Notes under the pieces: generated by a model
What the model was told of the DNA's origin: nothing
Seen by the model: only the letters and a program-made list of their open reading frames with translations
Database searches by the model: none
Shown here: one piece after another, positions 7,982 through 17,796 of the stretch
Position numbering within the stretch: position 1 is the first letter of the stretch
Layout of the letters: each line of letters opens with the position of its first letter
Position numbers and translations under genes: made by a program
Source: Terriglobia bacterium
Lineage (GTDB): Bacteria; Acidobacteriota; Terriglobia; Bryobacterales; Bryobacteraceae
DNA length: 64,000 nt
Reading direction: 5' to 3'
Assembly (NCBI GenBank): GCA_021324185.1
Contig: JAJPJN010000100.1
Location: 1 to 64,000, forward strand

Positions 7982-10900
7982 TTAAAAGTACAGTTTTAGC
8001 GCAAACTGAACTTCCCTGGGGTCGGTTGTGGTGCTAAACACTTTGCCAAATGAACCTAACGTCGAGGTCGTATAGCGGGAGCTGGGATTAGAGAAGTTTG
8101 GGTGATTCAAGGTATTGAAGAATTCGCTGCGAAACTCCAGCCTGTAGCGTTCGGTAAAGGCAAATATCTTGAACAAGCTGGTATCGAGATTCTCGATGCC
8201 CGGCCCGTGGAACGCGCGCGGCGCGCAGGTGCCCAGAGTGCCGAAGGGCGGCACCTGAAAAGCGGCTGGATTGATGTAGAAGCCGGTCGCCGTACTGCCG
8301 ACGAGGAGGGCGGGATTGGTTGTCGCGCCGGCATAGGCGTTGCCAATGCAGTTGGCGCGGCTGGCATGGTTTGGGCCGGTATCGGTGGTGTCAGTGGTGG
8401 TCACAGTAAACGGAATGCCGGTTTCGAGCGTGAGGATGCCGTTCAGTTGCCATCCGCCGATGATGCGGCTGACGACACCGCCGTTGTTGAGAATCATGCC
8501 GCCTTTGCCGATGGGAAGCGAGTATATGCCGCTTGCGACGAAGCGGTGCGTCTGATCGAATGGCGAGAAGCCGCGATCCAGATTGTAGTTATAGGCGTAT
8601 TCAGGAGTGGAACCACCGGTAAGATTGTCGACAAAGTTCGCAAAGTTCTTGCTGAAGGTATAACTCACCTGATATGCGAGCCCTTTTGAATAACGCCGTT
8701 TGAGCGCCACGAGCAATGCGTTGTAGTTCGTGTTGCCGTCGTTTGTGGCCAGCTCAAGGAACGCGTGGTTACAAGTGGCAACGGCCTGACAGCTATTCAG
8801 GTTTGGATAGGGGAACAGGACATTAGGCGTTCCATTCGCGTTTGTGCCGAGCAGGATTCCCTGGTTGGCGTTTCGCAGGCGGTCCTCCTTGCGGCCGAAA
8901 TTGCCGACGTAATCGATATCAAGAACGGTACTTTGCGAGAACTCAAACTCGGGGCCGAAACTGGTTTGCTCGACATATGGAGTGCGCTCGTTCGGGTCCT
9001 GAGCGCGAATTTGCAGCGTCGTCAGATTGACGGCCGAGGGGCCGAAGAGGGCTGCAGGGAAGCCATTCTTGAGTAGAAAGACCGGCGTGCTGCTGCCTAG
9101 CGATTGATTAAACGTCTGATCCAGAAAGAAAGGCGGATTTTCGCCCAGGACGCTTTCGGAGCCGATTCGGACGTCGTGCTGATAGAAGATGCCGTAGCCG
9201 CCGCGCAGCACGAGGCGAGTCATGGGCTGATAGGTGAAACCGACGCGCGGCGCCCAGTCGTTTTTGTCGGGATGGACAAGAGCGCGCTGGAACCAATCGC
9301 CGTTGGTTGCAAGGACAAACCCGCCACCGTTTGCCGGAGTGAAATTCGCAAGCGCATTCTGATGATTGAGCAGGGGCGACCAGAGCTCATAGCGGATGCC
9401 GATATTGATCGTCAGATTCTTGCGGGCGCGCCAACTATCCTGGGCGAAAAAGTTGTTGCCGTTTTTGTAGTTGTGCACAACGGTGGGAGTTGTAAAAGCG
9501 GCGCTGCTGATATCGCCGAGCAGAAAGTCGGGGACGCCGAGGCCGGTATTTCCGGTATAGATTCCACTCGCCGTGAGCTGGCCCTGGGGCGATTGGGCGT
9601 CGAGAAAATTGTCGCTTTCGTGCCGGAACTCGTAGCCGAATTTGAAGCTGTGATTTCCCTTGAGCCAGCTCAATGTGTCCAAGAGCTGCCAGACCTGGGC
9701 CACCTGCACCTGCGGCCGCCAAGGTCCGGTGCCTAACCGCTGCAGGCCGCCGATGTTGATAGGCGGAATGCCTTCGTCGAACGGGCCGGCCGGTATGCCG
9801 GTTAAGCCGAACTGCGAAGCATCGGAGACGCCTGGCTGCAAGCCCAAGGCATCGCTGTGCGCGTTGTCGCGATTGAAGCCGGCACGCACTTCGTTTAAAA
9901 CGGACGGCGAGAGCACCTCGGTCCAGGCCAAGGCGACGGACTTGCCTCGAATGTGATACTGCGTGGCAAAGTTTCCGTTGCCGGCAATCGGATTGCCGGT
10001 CCACGGCGGGTCCTGACGATCGACTGTGTAATCGCTGAAGCGGCCAAAGATGCGATTGTTGGTGTTGATGGTGTGGTCGATGCGCACGTCATACGAGTAA
10101 GTGTTGTTGGGAACGGAATAGACAAACTGATAGTTGTTTCCGCTAGTCCAGCTTCCTGGAATGCCTTCGACCGCGACGGCTGAGGGGATGTTCGGATTGG
10201 GATACAGATTCAACAGATTGACGCCCACCGGATCGAGGCAGGAAGGCGCAATGATGTTGCCGTGAATGCAGCCGCTCTGGGAAGGTACAGTGGGGCCGGT
10301 GAGAGTAGGTTTCAGTTCCGTGAAGTTGCCGGTCTTCATCAGCGGCGTTGGGACGACGCTGTTTTGAGTCATTGCCTGGCGGCTCAAGAAGCCTTGAGAA
10401 TCGACAAAAAAGAAGGTCTTGTCTTTGATGATGGGACCGCCGAAGGTGCCGCCGAACTGATTCTGGCTGAAGTGGCCGCGACGCACGCCGTTCACGTTAT
10501 TGAAGAACGTATTGGCATTCAGCTTGTCGTTGCGGAGAAATTCCCAGAGATCGCCGTGGAACTGGTTGGTTCCGCTCTTAATGGTGGCGTTGACGACGGC
10601 GCCGGCGGAGTTACCGAATTCTGCAGAGTAGGTGCGGGTCTGCACTCTGAATTCCTGCAGCGCATCCGGCGGAGGCTGAACGGTCTGTACCGATCCTTCC
10701 TGCAGATTGGTGGAGCCGGAGTTATTGTCGATGCCATCGAGCGAGAAATAGTTTTGTGTTTCCAGATTTCCGTTGGAGCTGAAGCGGTCCGGCGCGGCGT
10801 TGGCCACTTCGTTGTTGGGCGCCTTGAAAGTGCCGGCTTCGAGCAGTGCGAGATCGGCATAGCGCCGCCCGTTGAGGGGTAAATCGACAATCTGCTGCTC

Positions 10901-11338
10901 ATTGACGACACCGCCGAGTTCGGCGGTTTGCGTATCGAGGAGCGGGGCCAGAGACTGCACTTCGAGCGTAGTAGAGACGCTGCCGACCTGGAGCGTGAAA
11001 TCGATGGAGGGGCGCGATTGCACGTCGACGTGGACTTCGTTGAATACCTGGGCGGAAAATCCGCTGGCGACGGCTTTGACGCTGTAATCGCCCGGATGCA
11101 GCGCATTGAACTCATATTCGCCGACGCCGTTTGTGGTGGTGGTAAACGCCTGGTTGGTGGCTTTGTTGGTGAGGGTGACGGTTGCTTTGGGGATGGGGGC
11201 GTTGCTTGCGTCGCGAACGGTTCCCACAATCGACCCGGTATCGATTTGCGCCAGAGCGGCAGCGGCCGCCAGCGCCATAATTACTGCCGCGCGGCTGAAT
11301 GCAGCTATTCGCCTGGTATGCGCTCTGCTGTTTGTCAT
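7982..11338 (-). CDS. Oar-like TonB-dependent receptor with carboxypeptidase-regulatory domain
   Basis: 1118 residues from the ATG preceded by AGGTGGA; four extra upstream codons also exist. Order: signal peptide (to about 31), carboxypeptidase-regulatory-like beta-sandwich (about 34-115, IVGTVRDASNAPIPKATVTLTN), plug (about 120-250, DLPLNGRRYADLALLEAG), then a C-terminal 22-strand outer-membrane barrel ending in an aromatic residue (LKLYF). This is the acidobacterial Oar type, much larger than classical siderophore receptors and usually linked to glycan or peptide uptake. The substrate is unknown. The PIG-L deacetylase follows in the same transcription unit; a multihaem cytochrome is divergent. 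Confidence 0.92.
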   Translation of the reverse strand: MTNSRAHTRRIAAFSRAAVIMALAAAAALAQIDTGSIVGTVRDASNAPIPKATVTLTNKATNQAFTTTTNGVGEYEFNALHPGDYSVKAVASGFSAQVFNEVHVDVQSRPSIDFTLQVGSVSTTLEVQSLAPLLDTQTAELGGVVNEQQIVDLPLNGRRYADLALLEAGTFKAPNNEVANAAPDRFSSNGNLETQNYFSLDGIDNNSGSTNLQEGSVQTVQPPPDALQEFRVQTRTYSAEFGNSAGAVVNATIKSGTNQFHGDLWEFLRNDKLNANTFFNNVNGVRRGHFSQNQFGGTFGGPIIKDKTFFFVDSQGFLSRQAMTQNSVVPTPLMKTGNFTELKPTLTGPTVPSQSGCIHGNIIAPSCLDPVGVNLLNLYPNPNIPSAVAVEGIPGSWTSGNNYQFVYSVPNNTYSYDVRIDHTINTNNRIFGRFSDYTVDRQDPPWTGNPIAGNGNFATQYHIRGKSVALAWTEVLSPSVLNEVRAGFNRDNAHSDALGLQPGVSDASQFGLTGIPAGPFDEGIPPINIGGLQRLGTGPWRPQVQVAQVWQLLDTLSWLKGNHSFKFGYEFRHESDNFLDAQSPQGQLTASGIYTGNTGLGVPDFLLGDISSAAFTTPTVVHNYKNGNNFFAQDSWRARKNLTINIGIRYELWSPLLNHQNALANFTPANGGGFVLATNGDWFQRALVHPDKNDWAPRVGFTYQPMTRLVLRGGYGIFYQHDVRIGSESVLGENPPFFLDQTFNQSLGSSTPVFLLKNGFPAALFGPSAVNLTTLQIRAQDPNERTPYVEQTSFGPEFEFSQSTVLDIDYVGNFGRKEDRLRNANQGILLGTNANGTPNVLFPYPNLNSCQAVATCNHAFLELATNDGNTNYNALLVALKRRYSKGLAYQVSYTFSKNFANFVDNLTGGSTPEYAYNYNLDRGFSPFDQTHRFVASGIYSLPIGKGGMILNNGGVVSRIIGGWQLNGILTLETGIPFTVTTTDTTDTGPNHASRANCIGNAYAGATTNPALLVGSTATGFYINPAAFQVPPFGTLGTCAPRAFHGPGIENLDTSLFKIFAFTERYRLEFRSEFFNTLNHPNFSNPSSRYTTSTLGSFGKVFSTTTDPREVQFALKLYF

Positions 11339-11432
11339 AGAAAGATCCACCTTAATCGCTGGAGTGACTCGAAGCTAACCGGTACAGATATATCGACTAA
11401 CACAACTGTGCGAATGTGTTCAATAGTATTTC

Positions 11433-12977
11433 ATGGAAAGGAAAGCAGTGCTGGCGTGCGTTTCGGCGCTGTTCGCTTTTTCCTTGCGCGGGGCGACGTG
11501 CGGGAATTGCCACCCGCGGGAGGCGGCGCGTTTTGCCGCTTCGCCGATGGCGCGATCGATTGGGCCGCCGCAACCGCTGCCGCAAGGCCGGGTAGAGCAT
11601 GCGCTTTCGCGCGCAGTCATTACGAGCGAGTCACACGGCCAGCAGATGATTCACCGTATTTCGGAAAGCGGGCTCATCGCCGAGTATTCGATTGCGTATC
11701 AGATCGGCAGCGGCCGGCGCGGGCGAACCTATGCCGTGCGGATCGGCGATTATCTGGAGGAGTCCCCGATCTCCTGGTACGACGGCCACGGTTGGGATGT
11801 ATCGCCGGGATTTGAATCGCTGAAGCTTCTGGATGCGGATCGCCCGATTACCAGCACGTGTCTGTTCTGCCATGCCGGGCAGTCGAAATTTGCCGACGAA
11901 GATGGCCGGCGGCTCGATCCGGCTGTTCCGGTAAGCGGGATCGGGTGCGACAGATGCCATGGACCTGGCGATGAGCATGCACGGCATCCCACTCGAAGCA
12001 ATATCGTGAACCCGACCAGATTATCCGGAGCGCGGCGTGACAGCATCTGCGAGCAGTGTCATCTGGAAGGCGATGTGCGCGTCGTCAATCCGGGTAAGCG
12101 CGAGCAGGATTTTCGCCCGGGCGAGTTGCTGGAGAAAACGATTGTGCCGTATCTGCTTCGCCGCGCCGGGCAGCAGCGGCCTGCGGTAAGTCAGGTGGAA
12201 GAGCTGGCGGAAAGCCAATGCGCGCGCGCAAGCGGCGGCCGCTTATGGTGCGGCACTTGCCACCAGGCGCATGGGGAGGCGGTCGATCGCAAACGCCAGA
12301 TTCGCGAGATCTGCCTGTCGTGCCATGCGAGCTTGACGAAGCAGTCTCACCCGACGATGGATGCGGACTGCGTTGCCTGCCATATGCCGCGGCGCTCAAC
12401 GTCGAATATCGCCCATGTGTCGGTGACGGATCATCGCATCCAGCGGCCGGGATCAGCGGCTCCTGAGACTGGCGGCGCGAGTGACACCATCGTGCCGTGG
12501 CGTCGCCCGGATCCACAAGTAGAGCAGCGCGATCTGGCTCTGGCTGAACTCCAGATGGGCTATCAACAAAAGCTTCCGGAGATGTTGAAGGACGCGGTCC
12601 GGTTGCTAGAGAGTCTGCCGGGAGCGCAGCAATCGAACGATCCTGATGTGCTTGCGAATTTGGAAGTGGTTTATCTCGAGGCGAGCGCGCCGGAGAAAGC
12701 GCTGGCATTGGCGCAATGGGCGGCGGAAGCCGATCCACGAAGCGCTGCGTTCGCGCTGAATATCGGGATCGCGTGCATACGCGCGGGGCGGGCCAAGGAT
12801 GCCGAACAGCAGCTTAAGCGCGCTATTGATTTGGACCCGTCGTTGATGCAAGCCTATGCAGAACTTGCGGTACTGTATGACCGGCAGCAGCGGACTGCGG
12901 AGGCGAAAGAGACGCTGCAGCGGTTTCTCCGTTGGAACCCGCAGAGCATCCAGTTCCGGCTGGCGCTGAAGCAGTAG
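11433..12977 (+). CDS. Seven-haem c-type cytochrome fused to C-terminal TPR repeats
   Basis: 514 residues with an N-terminal Sec signal. Seven CXXCH haem sites are visible: 23-27, 143-147, 172-176, 206-210, 273-277, 294-298 and 313-317. HGPGDEHARHP after site 3 is typical of cytochrome c554/NrfB-type doubled-motif proteins. Residues from about 350 form four or more TPR helices (for example ALALAQWAAEADPRSAAFAL). Expected in the periplasm as an electron carrier or assembly partner; the redox partner is not evident. The stop codon directly abuts that of the convergent TPR gene. Confidence 0.9.
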   Translation: MERKAVLACVSALFAFSLRGATCGNCHPREAARFAASPMARSIGPPQPLPQGRVEHALSRAVITSESHGQQMIHRISESGLIAEYSIAYQIGSGRRGRTYAVRIGDYLEESPISWYDGHGWDVSPGFESLKLLDADRPITSTCLFCHAGQSKFADEDGRRLDPAVPVSGIGCDRCHGPGDEHARHPTRSNIVNPTRLSGARRDSICEQCHLEGDVRVVNPGKREQDFRPGELLEKTIVPYLLRRAGQQRPAVSQVEELAESQCARASGGRLWCGTCHQAHGEAVDRKRQIREICLSCHASLTKQSHPTMDADCVACHMPRRSTSNIAHVSVTDHRIQRPGSAAPETGGASDTIVPWRRPDPQVEQRDLALAELQMGYQQKLPEMLKDAVRLLESLPGAQQSNDPDVLANLEVVYLEASAPEKALALAQWAAEADPRSAAFALNIGIACIRAGRAKDAEQQLKRAIDLDPSLMQAYAELAVLYDRQQRTAEAKETLQRFLRWNPQSIQFRLALKQ

Positions 12978-14084
12978 CTATCTGGCCGAGTATTCAAAGC
13001 CCTGCAAGGCGTTGAGCGCCAGCGAGGTTTCTTCCGACATTTGTTTCAGAATGGCGGTTCGAAGTTCCATCTCTTTGTGCGCGAGCTCCGGCGCGCCCAG
13101 CTTGCGGTAAAGCAGCGCTAAACGGTAGTGATTTTGCGGGCTGGGGTCGAGCTTGACACAGGCCTCCATTTGTTTGCGAGCCTGCTGGAGATCGCCTTTC
13201 CATTCATAAGCGCGGCCCAGTTCACAGTGGCCGATTGCATTATCGGCAGGCGCTTCTTGCAGGGCTCGAATGGCCTCACCGGCCAGCTTTTGATCGCCGT
13301 TTTCACGGGCTACACGAAGCTGCAAGGCGCTGCAGACGATGTGGCTCCAGGCGCACAACATTGCGGTTGTGGTTTCCGATGGTGCTGCCGAGGACTGCAA
13401 AAGGATCTCAGCGAGGGCCCGGTGCGGCGCGTCCAATTCAGGATCGATTGCAATGGCATCTTCGAGCGTCCGGACCGCATCGGCGGTGTAGCCGGCTGCA
13501 TACTGCGCGATGCCAAGTGTCGTCCGTATTTTTGCAGAGCGGGGGAACAGGGCCGCTGAGCGCTGCAGCATTTCGATGGCGGGCTGAAATTGTTGATACT
13601 TGATCAGCTCGATGCCGAAGGCGGCGCGATATTGCTCGCGATCGGGCGCGAGCGCGACGGCGCGCTCATAGGCTTTTGCGGCGGCCACATGATTGCCCTT
13701 TTTTTCTTCGATATCGCCCAGCAGGGCTTCGCGCTGCGCGCTTTCAGGCAGGCTTTGGGCGTGATCTAAGGCGGCATCGAGCCGCGCGGCGTCAAGTTCT
13801 GCCACGGCGGTGGCGAGCAGAAGATCGGCGTTATCGGGCGCGAGCGCAAGCGCGGCATGCATCTCCTGAACCGCGAGATCGGGCTTCTTCAATCCGGAAG
13901 CAATTGCCGCTTTGAGGCGATGGAACGCGATGCGGCGCGCGACGTCAGTGGGTTCGGGTACGCCGGCCAGCGCTTTACCGGCTTCCGCGTAGCGCCCCTG
14001 CCGCGCTAATGTGACTGCCTGCTGCAATTCGACCTGGGCGAGAAGCAGTGCCGTCGCCATGCCTAAGACGAGCAGCGTGCGCAA
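12978..14084 (-). CDS. Exported TPR-repeat protein
   Basis: 368 residues from a TTG start, with an N-terminal hydrophobic signal (MRTLLVLGMATALLLAQ) followed almost entirely by tetratricopeptide repeats (for example RQGRYAEAGKALAGVPEP, AHAALALAPDNADLLLATA). TPR proteins are protein-interaction scaffolds; no catalytic domain is visible. It lies tail to tail with the cytochrome-TPR gene with no intergenic base, and starts 19 nt from the divergent permease. A periplasmic partner role for the cytochrome is possible but unproven. An ATG eight codons inside the TTG start is the alternative. Confidence 0.8.
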   Translation of the reverse strand: MRTLLVLGMATALLLAQVELQQAVTLARQGRYAEAGKALAGVPEPTDVARRIAFHRLKAAIASGLKKPDLAVQEMHAALALAPDNADLLLATAVAELDAARLDAALDHAQSLPESAQREALLGDIEEKKGNHVAAAKAYERAVALAPDREQYRAAFGIELIKYQQFQPAIEMLQRSAALFPRSAKIRTTLGIAQYAAGYTADAVRTLEDAIAIDPELDAPHRALAEILLQSSAAPSETTTAMLCAWSHIVCSALQLRVARENGDQKLAGEAIRALQEAPADNAIGHCELGRAYEWKGDLQQARKQMEACVKLDPSPQNHYRLALLYRKLGAPELAHKEMELRTAILKQMSEETSLALNALQGFEYSAR

Positions 14085-14092
14085 AGCATCCG

Positions 14093-14098
14093 TATGAT
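14093..14098 (+). promoter_or_regulatory. Putative -10 element (TATGAT) for the permease operon
   Basis: TATGAT ends 5 nt before the permease ATG at 14104. No Shine-Dalgarno sequence is present. Read on the minus strand the same bases give TATCAT, 9 nt from the TTG of the divergent TPR gene, so one AT-rich heptamer may serve both directions. Confidence 0.4.
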
Positions 14099-14103
14099 AA
14101 CGT

Positions 14104-15471
14104 ATGGCGTTGCCGGAGAATGCAGCGCCTCAGCTTGTCCGAGGCATCGGTCTTTTAGGCGCCACTTCAGCCAACATGCTGGAGATGATTGGAGTGGGGC
14201 CGTTCATCACGATTCCTATTTTGCTGAGTAAAGCGAATGGGCCGCAGGCAATTCTGGGGTGGCTGCTGGGCGCAATCGTGGCGCTTTGCGACGGGATGGT
14301 TTGGGCCGAACTGGGCGCCGCGATGCCTGGAACCGGAGGGCCGTACCGCTACCTTGCCGAAGCCTACGGTCCTAACCGCCTGGGACGCCTCATGAGTTTT
14401 CTATTCATTTGGGAGACGATATTTCTGGCGCCGCTTTCGATTGCATCGGGGGCGGTGGGATTTGGCCAGTATGCGAAATTTCTGGCGACGGGCCTTTCGG
14501 TATGGCAGGAAAAGGCGATTGCCATGGGCGCTTGTTTCCTGATTACGGCGCTGCTTTATCGGGACATCCGTTCAATTGGCAGGTTGTCGATTGCGATGTG
14601 GATTGTGGTGCTCGGAACGGTCGCCTGGATCAGCGTGGCGGGCATCGCGAATTTTAATCCGCATCTCGCGTTTGATTTTCCACCGCATGCGTTTCGCTTC
14701 TCGACGTCGTTTTTTCTGGGGCTGGGAGGGGCGACGTTGATTGCAATGTACGATTACGGCGGGTATAACAACGTCTGTTTTTTCGCCGGTGAGGTGCGCG
14801 ACCCGGCGCGTGTGATCCCGCGTTCCATTCTTCTGTCTGTGATCGTGGTCGCCGGGTTGTATCTCACGATGAACATCACGATCATCGGCGTGGTGCCCTG
14901 GCGCGAGGCGGTGCATTCTACCTCGATTGTTTCGGATTTTATTAAACGGCTGTTTGGAATGGGAGCGGCGCGGGTGGCTACCGTTCTGATCCTCTGGACG
15001 ACGTTTGCTTCTATTTTCGCGGTTCTGCTGGGCTATTCCCGCGTGCCGTATGCGGCGGCAGCAGATGGCCGCTTCTTCAGCGCCTTCGGGCGTTTGCATC
15101 CAAAGAAAAAGTTCCCGAGTTTTTCCGTGGCATTCATTGGAATTGCCTCTGCCTTTGCATGCCTGCTGGATCTGGACGTTCTGATTAACGCGCTGATCGT
15201 GATTCAGATTTTGATTCAGTTCATGGCGCAGGTATTTGCGGTCACTCTGATTCGCAGGAAACGCCCCGACATCGAGCGGCCTTTCAAAATGCCGCTCTAT
15301 CCGGCGACCAGCATTGTGGCGTTTCTCGGTTGGTTCTATATTTTGGTGGCGAGCGGCTGGCGCTACATTGCGGCCGGATTCGCGCTGCTGATTTTAGGCA
15401 TCGCCGCGTATCTCTGGCGTGCGCGCCGGGCGAGGATGTGGCCGTTTGAGCGCCTCCGGGTCCACGCGTAA
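14104..15471 (+). CDS. APC-superfamily permease
   Basis: 455 residues with about 12 hydrophobic segments and the APC N-terminal signature (GLLGATSANMLEMIGVGPFITIPILL), followed by PGTGGPYRYLAEAYG, as in amino acid/polyamine/organocation transporters. The last residues are basic and cytoplasmic. Its stop overlaps the start of a PfkB kinase by 1 nt (TAATG), and that gene overlaps a GH4 glycosidase by 4 nt, so the three are one operon. Pairing an APC carrier with sugar enzymes is unusual; the substrate may be an amino-sugar conjugate or glycosylamine (inference). Confidence 0.88.
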   Translation: MALPENAAPQLVRGIGLLGATSANMLEMIGVGPFITIPILLSKANGPQAILGWLLGAIVALCDGMVWAELGAAMPGTGGPYRYLAEAYGPNRLGRLMSFLFIWETIFLAPLSIASGAVGFGQYAKFLATGLSVWQEKAIAMGACFLITALLYRDIRSIGRLSIAMWIVVLGTVAWISVAGIANFNPHLAFDFPPHAFRFSTSFFLGLGGATLIAMYDYGGYNNVCFFAGEVRDPARVIPRSILLSVIVVAGLYLTMNITIIGVVPWREAVHSTSIVSDFIKRLFGMGAARVATVLILWTTFASIFAVLLGYSRVPYAAAADGRFFSAFGRLHPKKKFPSFSVAFIGIASAFACLLDLDVLINALIVIQILIQFMAQVFAVTLIRRKRPDIERPFKMPLYPATSIVAFLGWFYILVASGWRYIAAGFALLILGIAAYLWRARRARMWPFERLRVHA

Positions 15472-16403
15472 TGGCTATTTTGCCGGAGGTAGCCGTTGCA
15501 GGGGAGATCTTTGTGGATCTTATTTTTAGCGGCCTTGATGCGTGGCCGGAACCGGGAAAAGAAATTTTCGCCAGAAGCTTTCATCGGGACGTGGGAGGCG
15601 GTACGGCAATTACTGCGTGCGCGCTTTCTACGTTTGGCACGTCGTGCGCCATCTTCGCCTGCATAGGTGAAGATGCGGGCGATTGGATTACAGAACGGCT
15701 GCGCGGATTCGGTGTCGAAACGGACACGTTGTATCTGGAAGCTGCCGAGCCAACGGCCATAACGGTAGCTGCGACACAGCCTCACGAACGGGCGTTTCTG
15801 ACGTATGCCGGGGCGAATCAGTTTTTCGAAGCGCGATTCGCGGCGGCGGTACGCTCAGGCACTCGCGTGGCCGGGCGGCATGTGCATCTGGCCTATGCGC
15901 CGGAGATTGGGATGGCGGCTGAAGTGCTGGACGAGCTTCACGCGCAAGGCTGTTCGGTATCGCTGGATGTCGGGTGGCGCGAAGGGTGGTTGAGTGACTC
16001 ACGGGCAGTTGAAGTCCTGCGCAAGGTTGACATTTTTTTTCCGAACGAAGCAGAGGCGGCGCGCATGAGCCATCTTCAGGATGCGAAGGCGATGCTCGAA
16101 TGGTTTGCAGGGCAGGGAATTGAACGGGTGGTGTTGAAGCTGGGTGCGAAGGGCGCAGCTATGTTATGGGATGGGCGGATCGAATTCGCTAATGGCTGTA
16201 GGGCAACGGCGATCGATACCACGGGCGCGGGGGATTGCTTTAACGCCGGGTTCCTGAATGCGTGGCTGAAGGGGCGAGACCCGCAGGCTTGTTTGCATGC
16301 GGCAAATCTTTGTGGAGCGCTTTCGACAGAATCAATCGGCGGGCTCAACGCGCTGGGCAGCACAAGCTGGCGAAAGATGATTCGGGCAAAGGAAGCTGAG
16401 TGA
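15471..16403 (+). CDS. PfkB/ribokinase-family carbohydrate kinase
   Basis: 310 residues. The N-terminal GG-containing region (DVGGGTAITACALSTFG, about 40-56) and the C-terminal catalytic signature DTTGAGDCFNAGF (249-261, with the catalytic Asp of GAGD) identify a PfkB kinase that phosphorylates a sugar or nucleoside with ATP. Length is normal. Translationally coupled to the upstream permease (TAATG) and to the downstream GH4 gene (4-nt overlap), consistent with phosphorylation of an imported glycoside or its monosaccharide product. The exact substrate is not predictable. Confidence 0.9.
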   Translation: MAILPEVAVAGEIFVDLIFSGLDAWPEPGKEIFARSFHRDVGGGTAITACALSTFGTSCAIFACIGEDAGDWITERLRGFGVETDTLYLEAAEPTAITVAATQPHERAFLTYAGANQFFEARFAAAVRSGTRVAGRHVHLAYAPEIGMAAEVLDELHAQGCSVSLDVGWREGWLSDSRAVEVLRKVDIFFPNEAEAARMSHLQDAKAMLEWFAGQGIERVVLKLGAKGAAMLWDGRIEFANGCRATAIDTTGAGDCFNAGFLNAWLKGRDPQACLHAANLCGALSTESIGGLNALGSTSWRKMIRAKEAE

Positions 16404-17764
16404 AAGTAGCGATTCTTGGCGGGGGCGGTATTCGAACCCCGCTGGTGCTGTATGCTCTGGCGCAGTCGCAAGCGCTGCTGAAGATTCGGGAAGTGGCGCT
16501 ATTCGATGTCGATGACGCGCGGATGGGGATTATCGCGCGATTGGGCCGGGAGGTGGCGCGGAAATTCGGCTCGCAGCTTGACATTCAGATTCCTACGAAT
16601 CTGGAGCAGGCGGCCGCGGGCGCCAGTGTCGTGGTCAACAGTATACGGGTGGGGGGAATGGCTGCACGGGCGCGCGATGAGCGCATCGCGCTGGAGCATG
16701 GTTATGCCGGTCAGGAGACAACTGGTCCCGGGGGAGCGGCAATGGCGCTCAGAACGGTGCCTGTAGCGCTGGCACACGCGAGAATGATCGAGCGCGTTGC
16801 GCCGCAAGCGTGGTTCATCAATCTGACCAATCCCGCAGGGCTGATTACGCAGGCGCTTACGCAACACACGGGGCTGCGCGTGATCGGCATCTGCGATACG
16901 CCCAGCGAGTTGTTTCACGGCATTGCAGTGGGGCTCGGCAGGCCGCAACACGAATTCGAATTCGACTATGCGGGTTTGAACCATCTGGGATGGATTCGCA
17001 GCGTGCGGCTGCGCGGTGAAGATATTACCGATCGGATTTTGGACGATGCTGATCTTCTGAGGCGGCTTTATCCGGCCGATCTTTTCGATCCCGCGCTCAT
17101 TCAGACTTTACGCCTGATTCCCAGCGAGTACCTGTTCTTCTATTACAGCCAGCGCCGCGCCTATCAGAACCAGATTCGGGCGGGGAGCACGCGGGGAGCG
17201 GAACTGGAACGCTTGAATTCCGAGCTATTCGCGCAGATGCAGAGCGAAGGCGACGCTCAAGCGCTAGCGACCTATGCAGCCTATCTAAAGCGGCGCAACG
17301 CTTCGTATCTCAAACTGGAATCGCAATCCATATCGATGATGGAGGCCGCATCGGACGGCCAGGATCCGTTTGAGAGCGCGACGGGGTATCATCGCATCGC
17401 CTTACAGGTGATGGCTGCCCTGGTATCGGACGAGGCGCAAGAGATTGTCATCAATATCCCAAACGGGAAAGCGGTTGCGGGGCTCGCTGCCGAAGACGTG
17501 GTTGAAATTCCCTGCCGGGTGGACAGAAACGGGGCGGTTGCCAAGCAGGTTGGGGAACTGCCTGAATCTGTCCGCGGGCTGGTTCAGGCGGTCAAAGCCT
17601 ATGAACGAAGCCTCATTCGCGCTGCAGTGTCCGCCTCTGCGGCGCAGGCGCGGCTGGCTTTGCTTGAATACTCGATTATTGGTCAATGGGAGCCGGCGAA
17701 AGAAATTCTGAAATCGCTGCGTGCCCGCGATCCCGAATTCCTCGGCTATCTTCGGGAGAATTGA
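16400..17764 (+). CDS. Glycoside hydrolase family 4 enzyme (6-phospho-glycosidase-like)
   Basis: 454 residues from GTG (GTGA overlap with the kinase stop). GH4 enzymes are NAD+- and Mn2+-dependent and cleave through a redox mechanism. Visible: dinucleotide-binding [10 protein letters not shown] (5-14), NPAG (144-147), metal-ligand Cys165 in GICDTPSE and His195 in GLNHLGW. Known members hydrolyse 6-phospho-alpha/beta-glucosides, alpha-galactosides or glucuronides. With the kinase beside it, a phosphorylated disaccharide or glycoside is a reasonable substrate. Convergent with a DinB-like gene. Confidence 0.9.
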   Translation: MKVAILGGGGIRTPLVLYALAQSQALLKIREVALFDVDDARMGIIARLGREVARKFGSQLDIQIPTNLEQAAAGASVVVNSIRVGGMAARARDERIALEHGYAGQETTGPGGAAMALRTVPVALAHARMIERVAPQAWFINLTNPAGLITQALTQHTGLRVIGICDTPSELFHGIAVGLGRPQHEFEFDYAGLNHLGWIRSVRLRGEDITDRILDDADLLRRLYPADLFDPALIQTLRLIPSEYLFFYYSQRRAYQNQIRAGSTRGAELERLNSELFAQMQSEGDAQALATYAAYLKRRNASYLKLESQSISMMEAASDGQDPFESATGYHRIALQVMAALVSDEAQEIVINIPNGKAVAGLAAEDVVEIPCRVDRNGAVAKQVGELPESVRGLVQAVKAYERSLIRAAVSASAAQARLALLEYSIIGQWEPAKEILKSLRARDPEFLGYLREN

Positions 17765-17796
17765 GCCGGCCGGACAATGCTTCGGGAAGATAGCGT

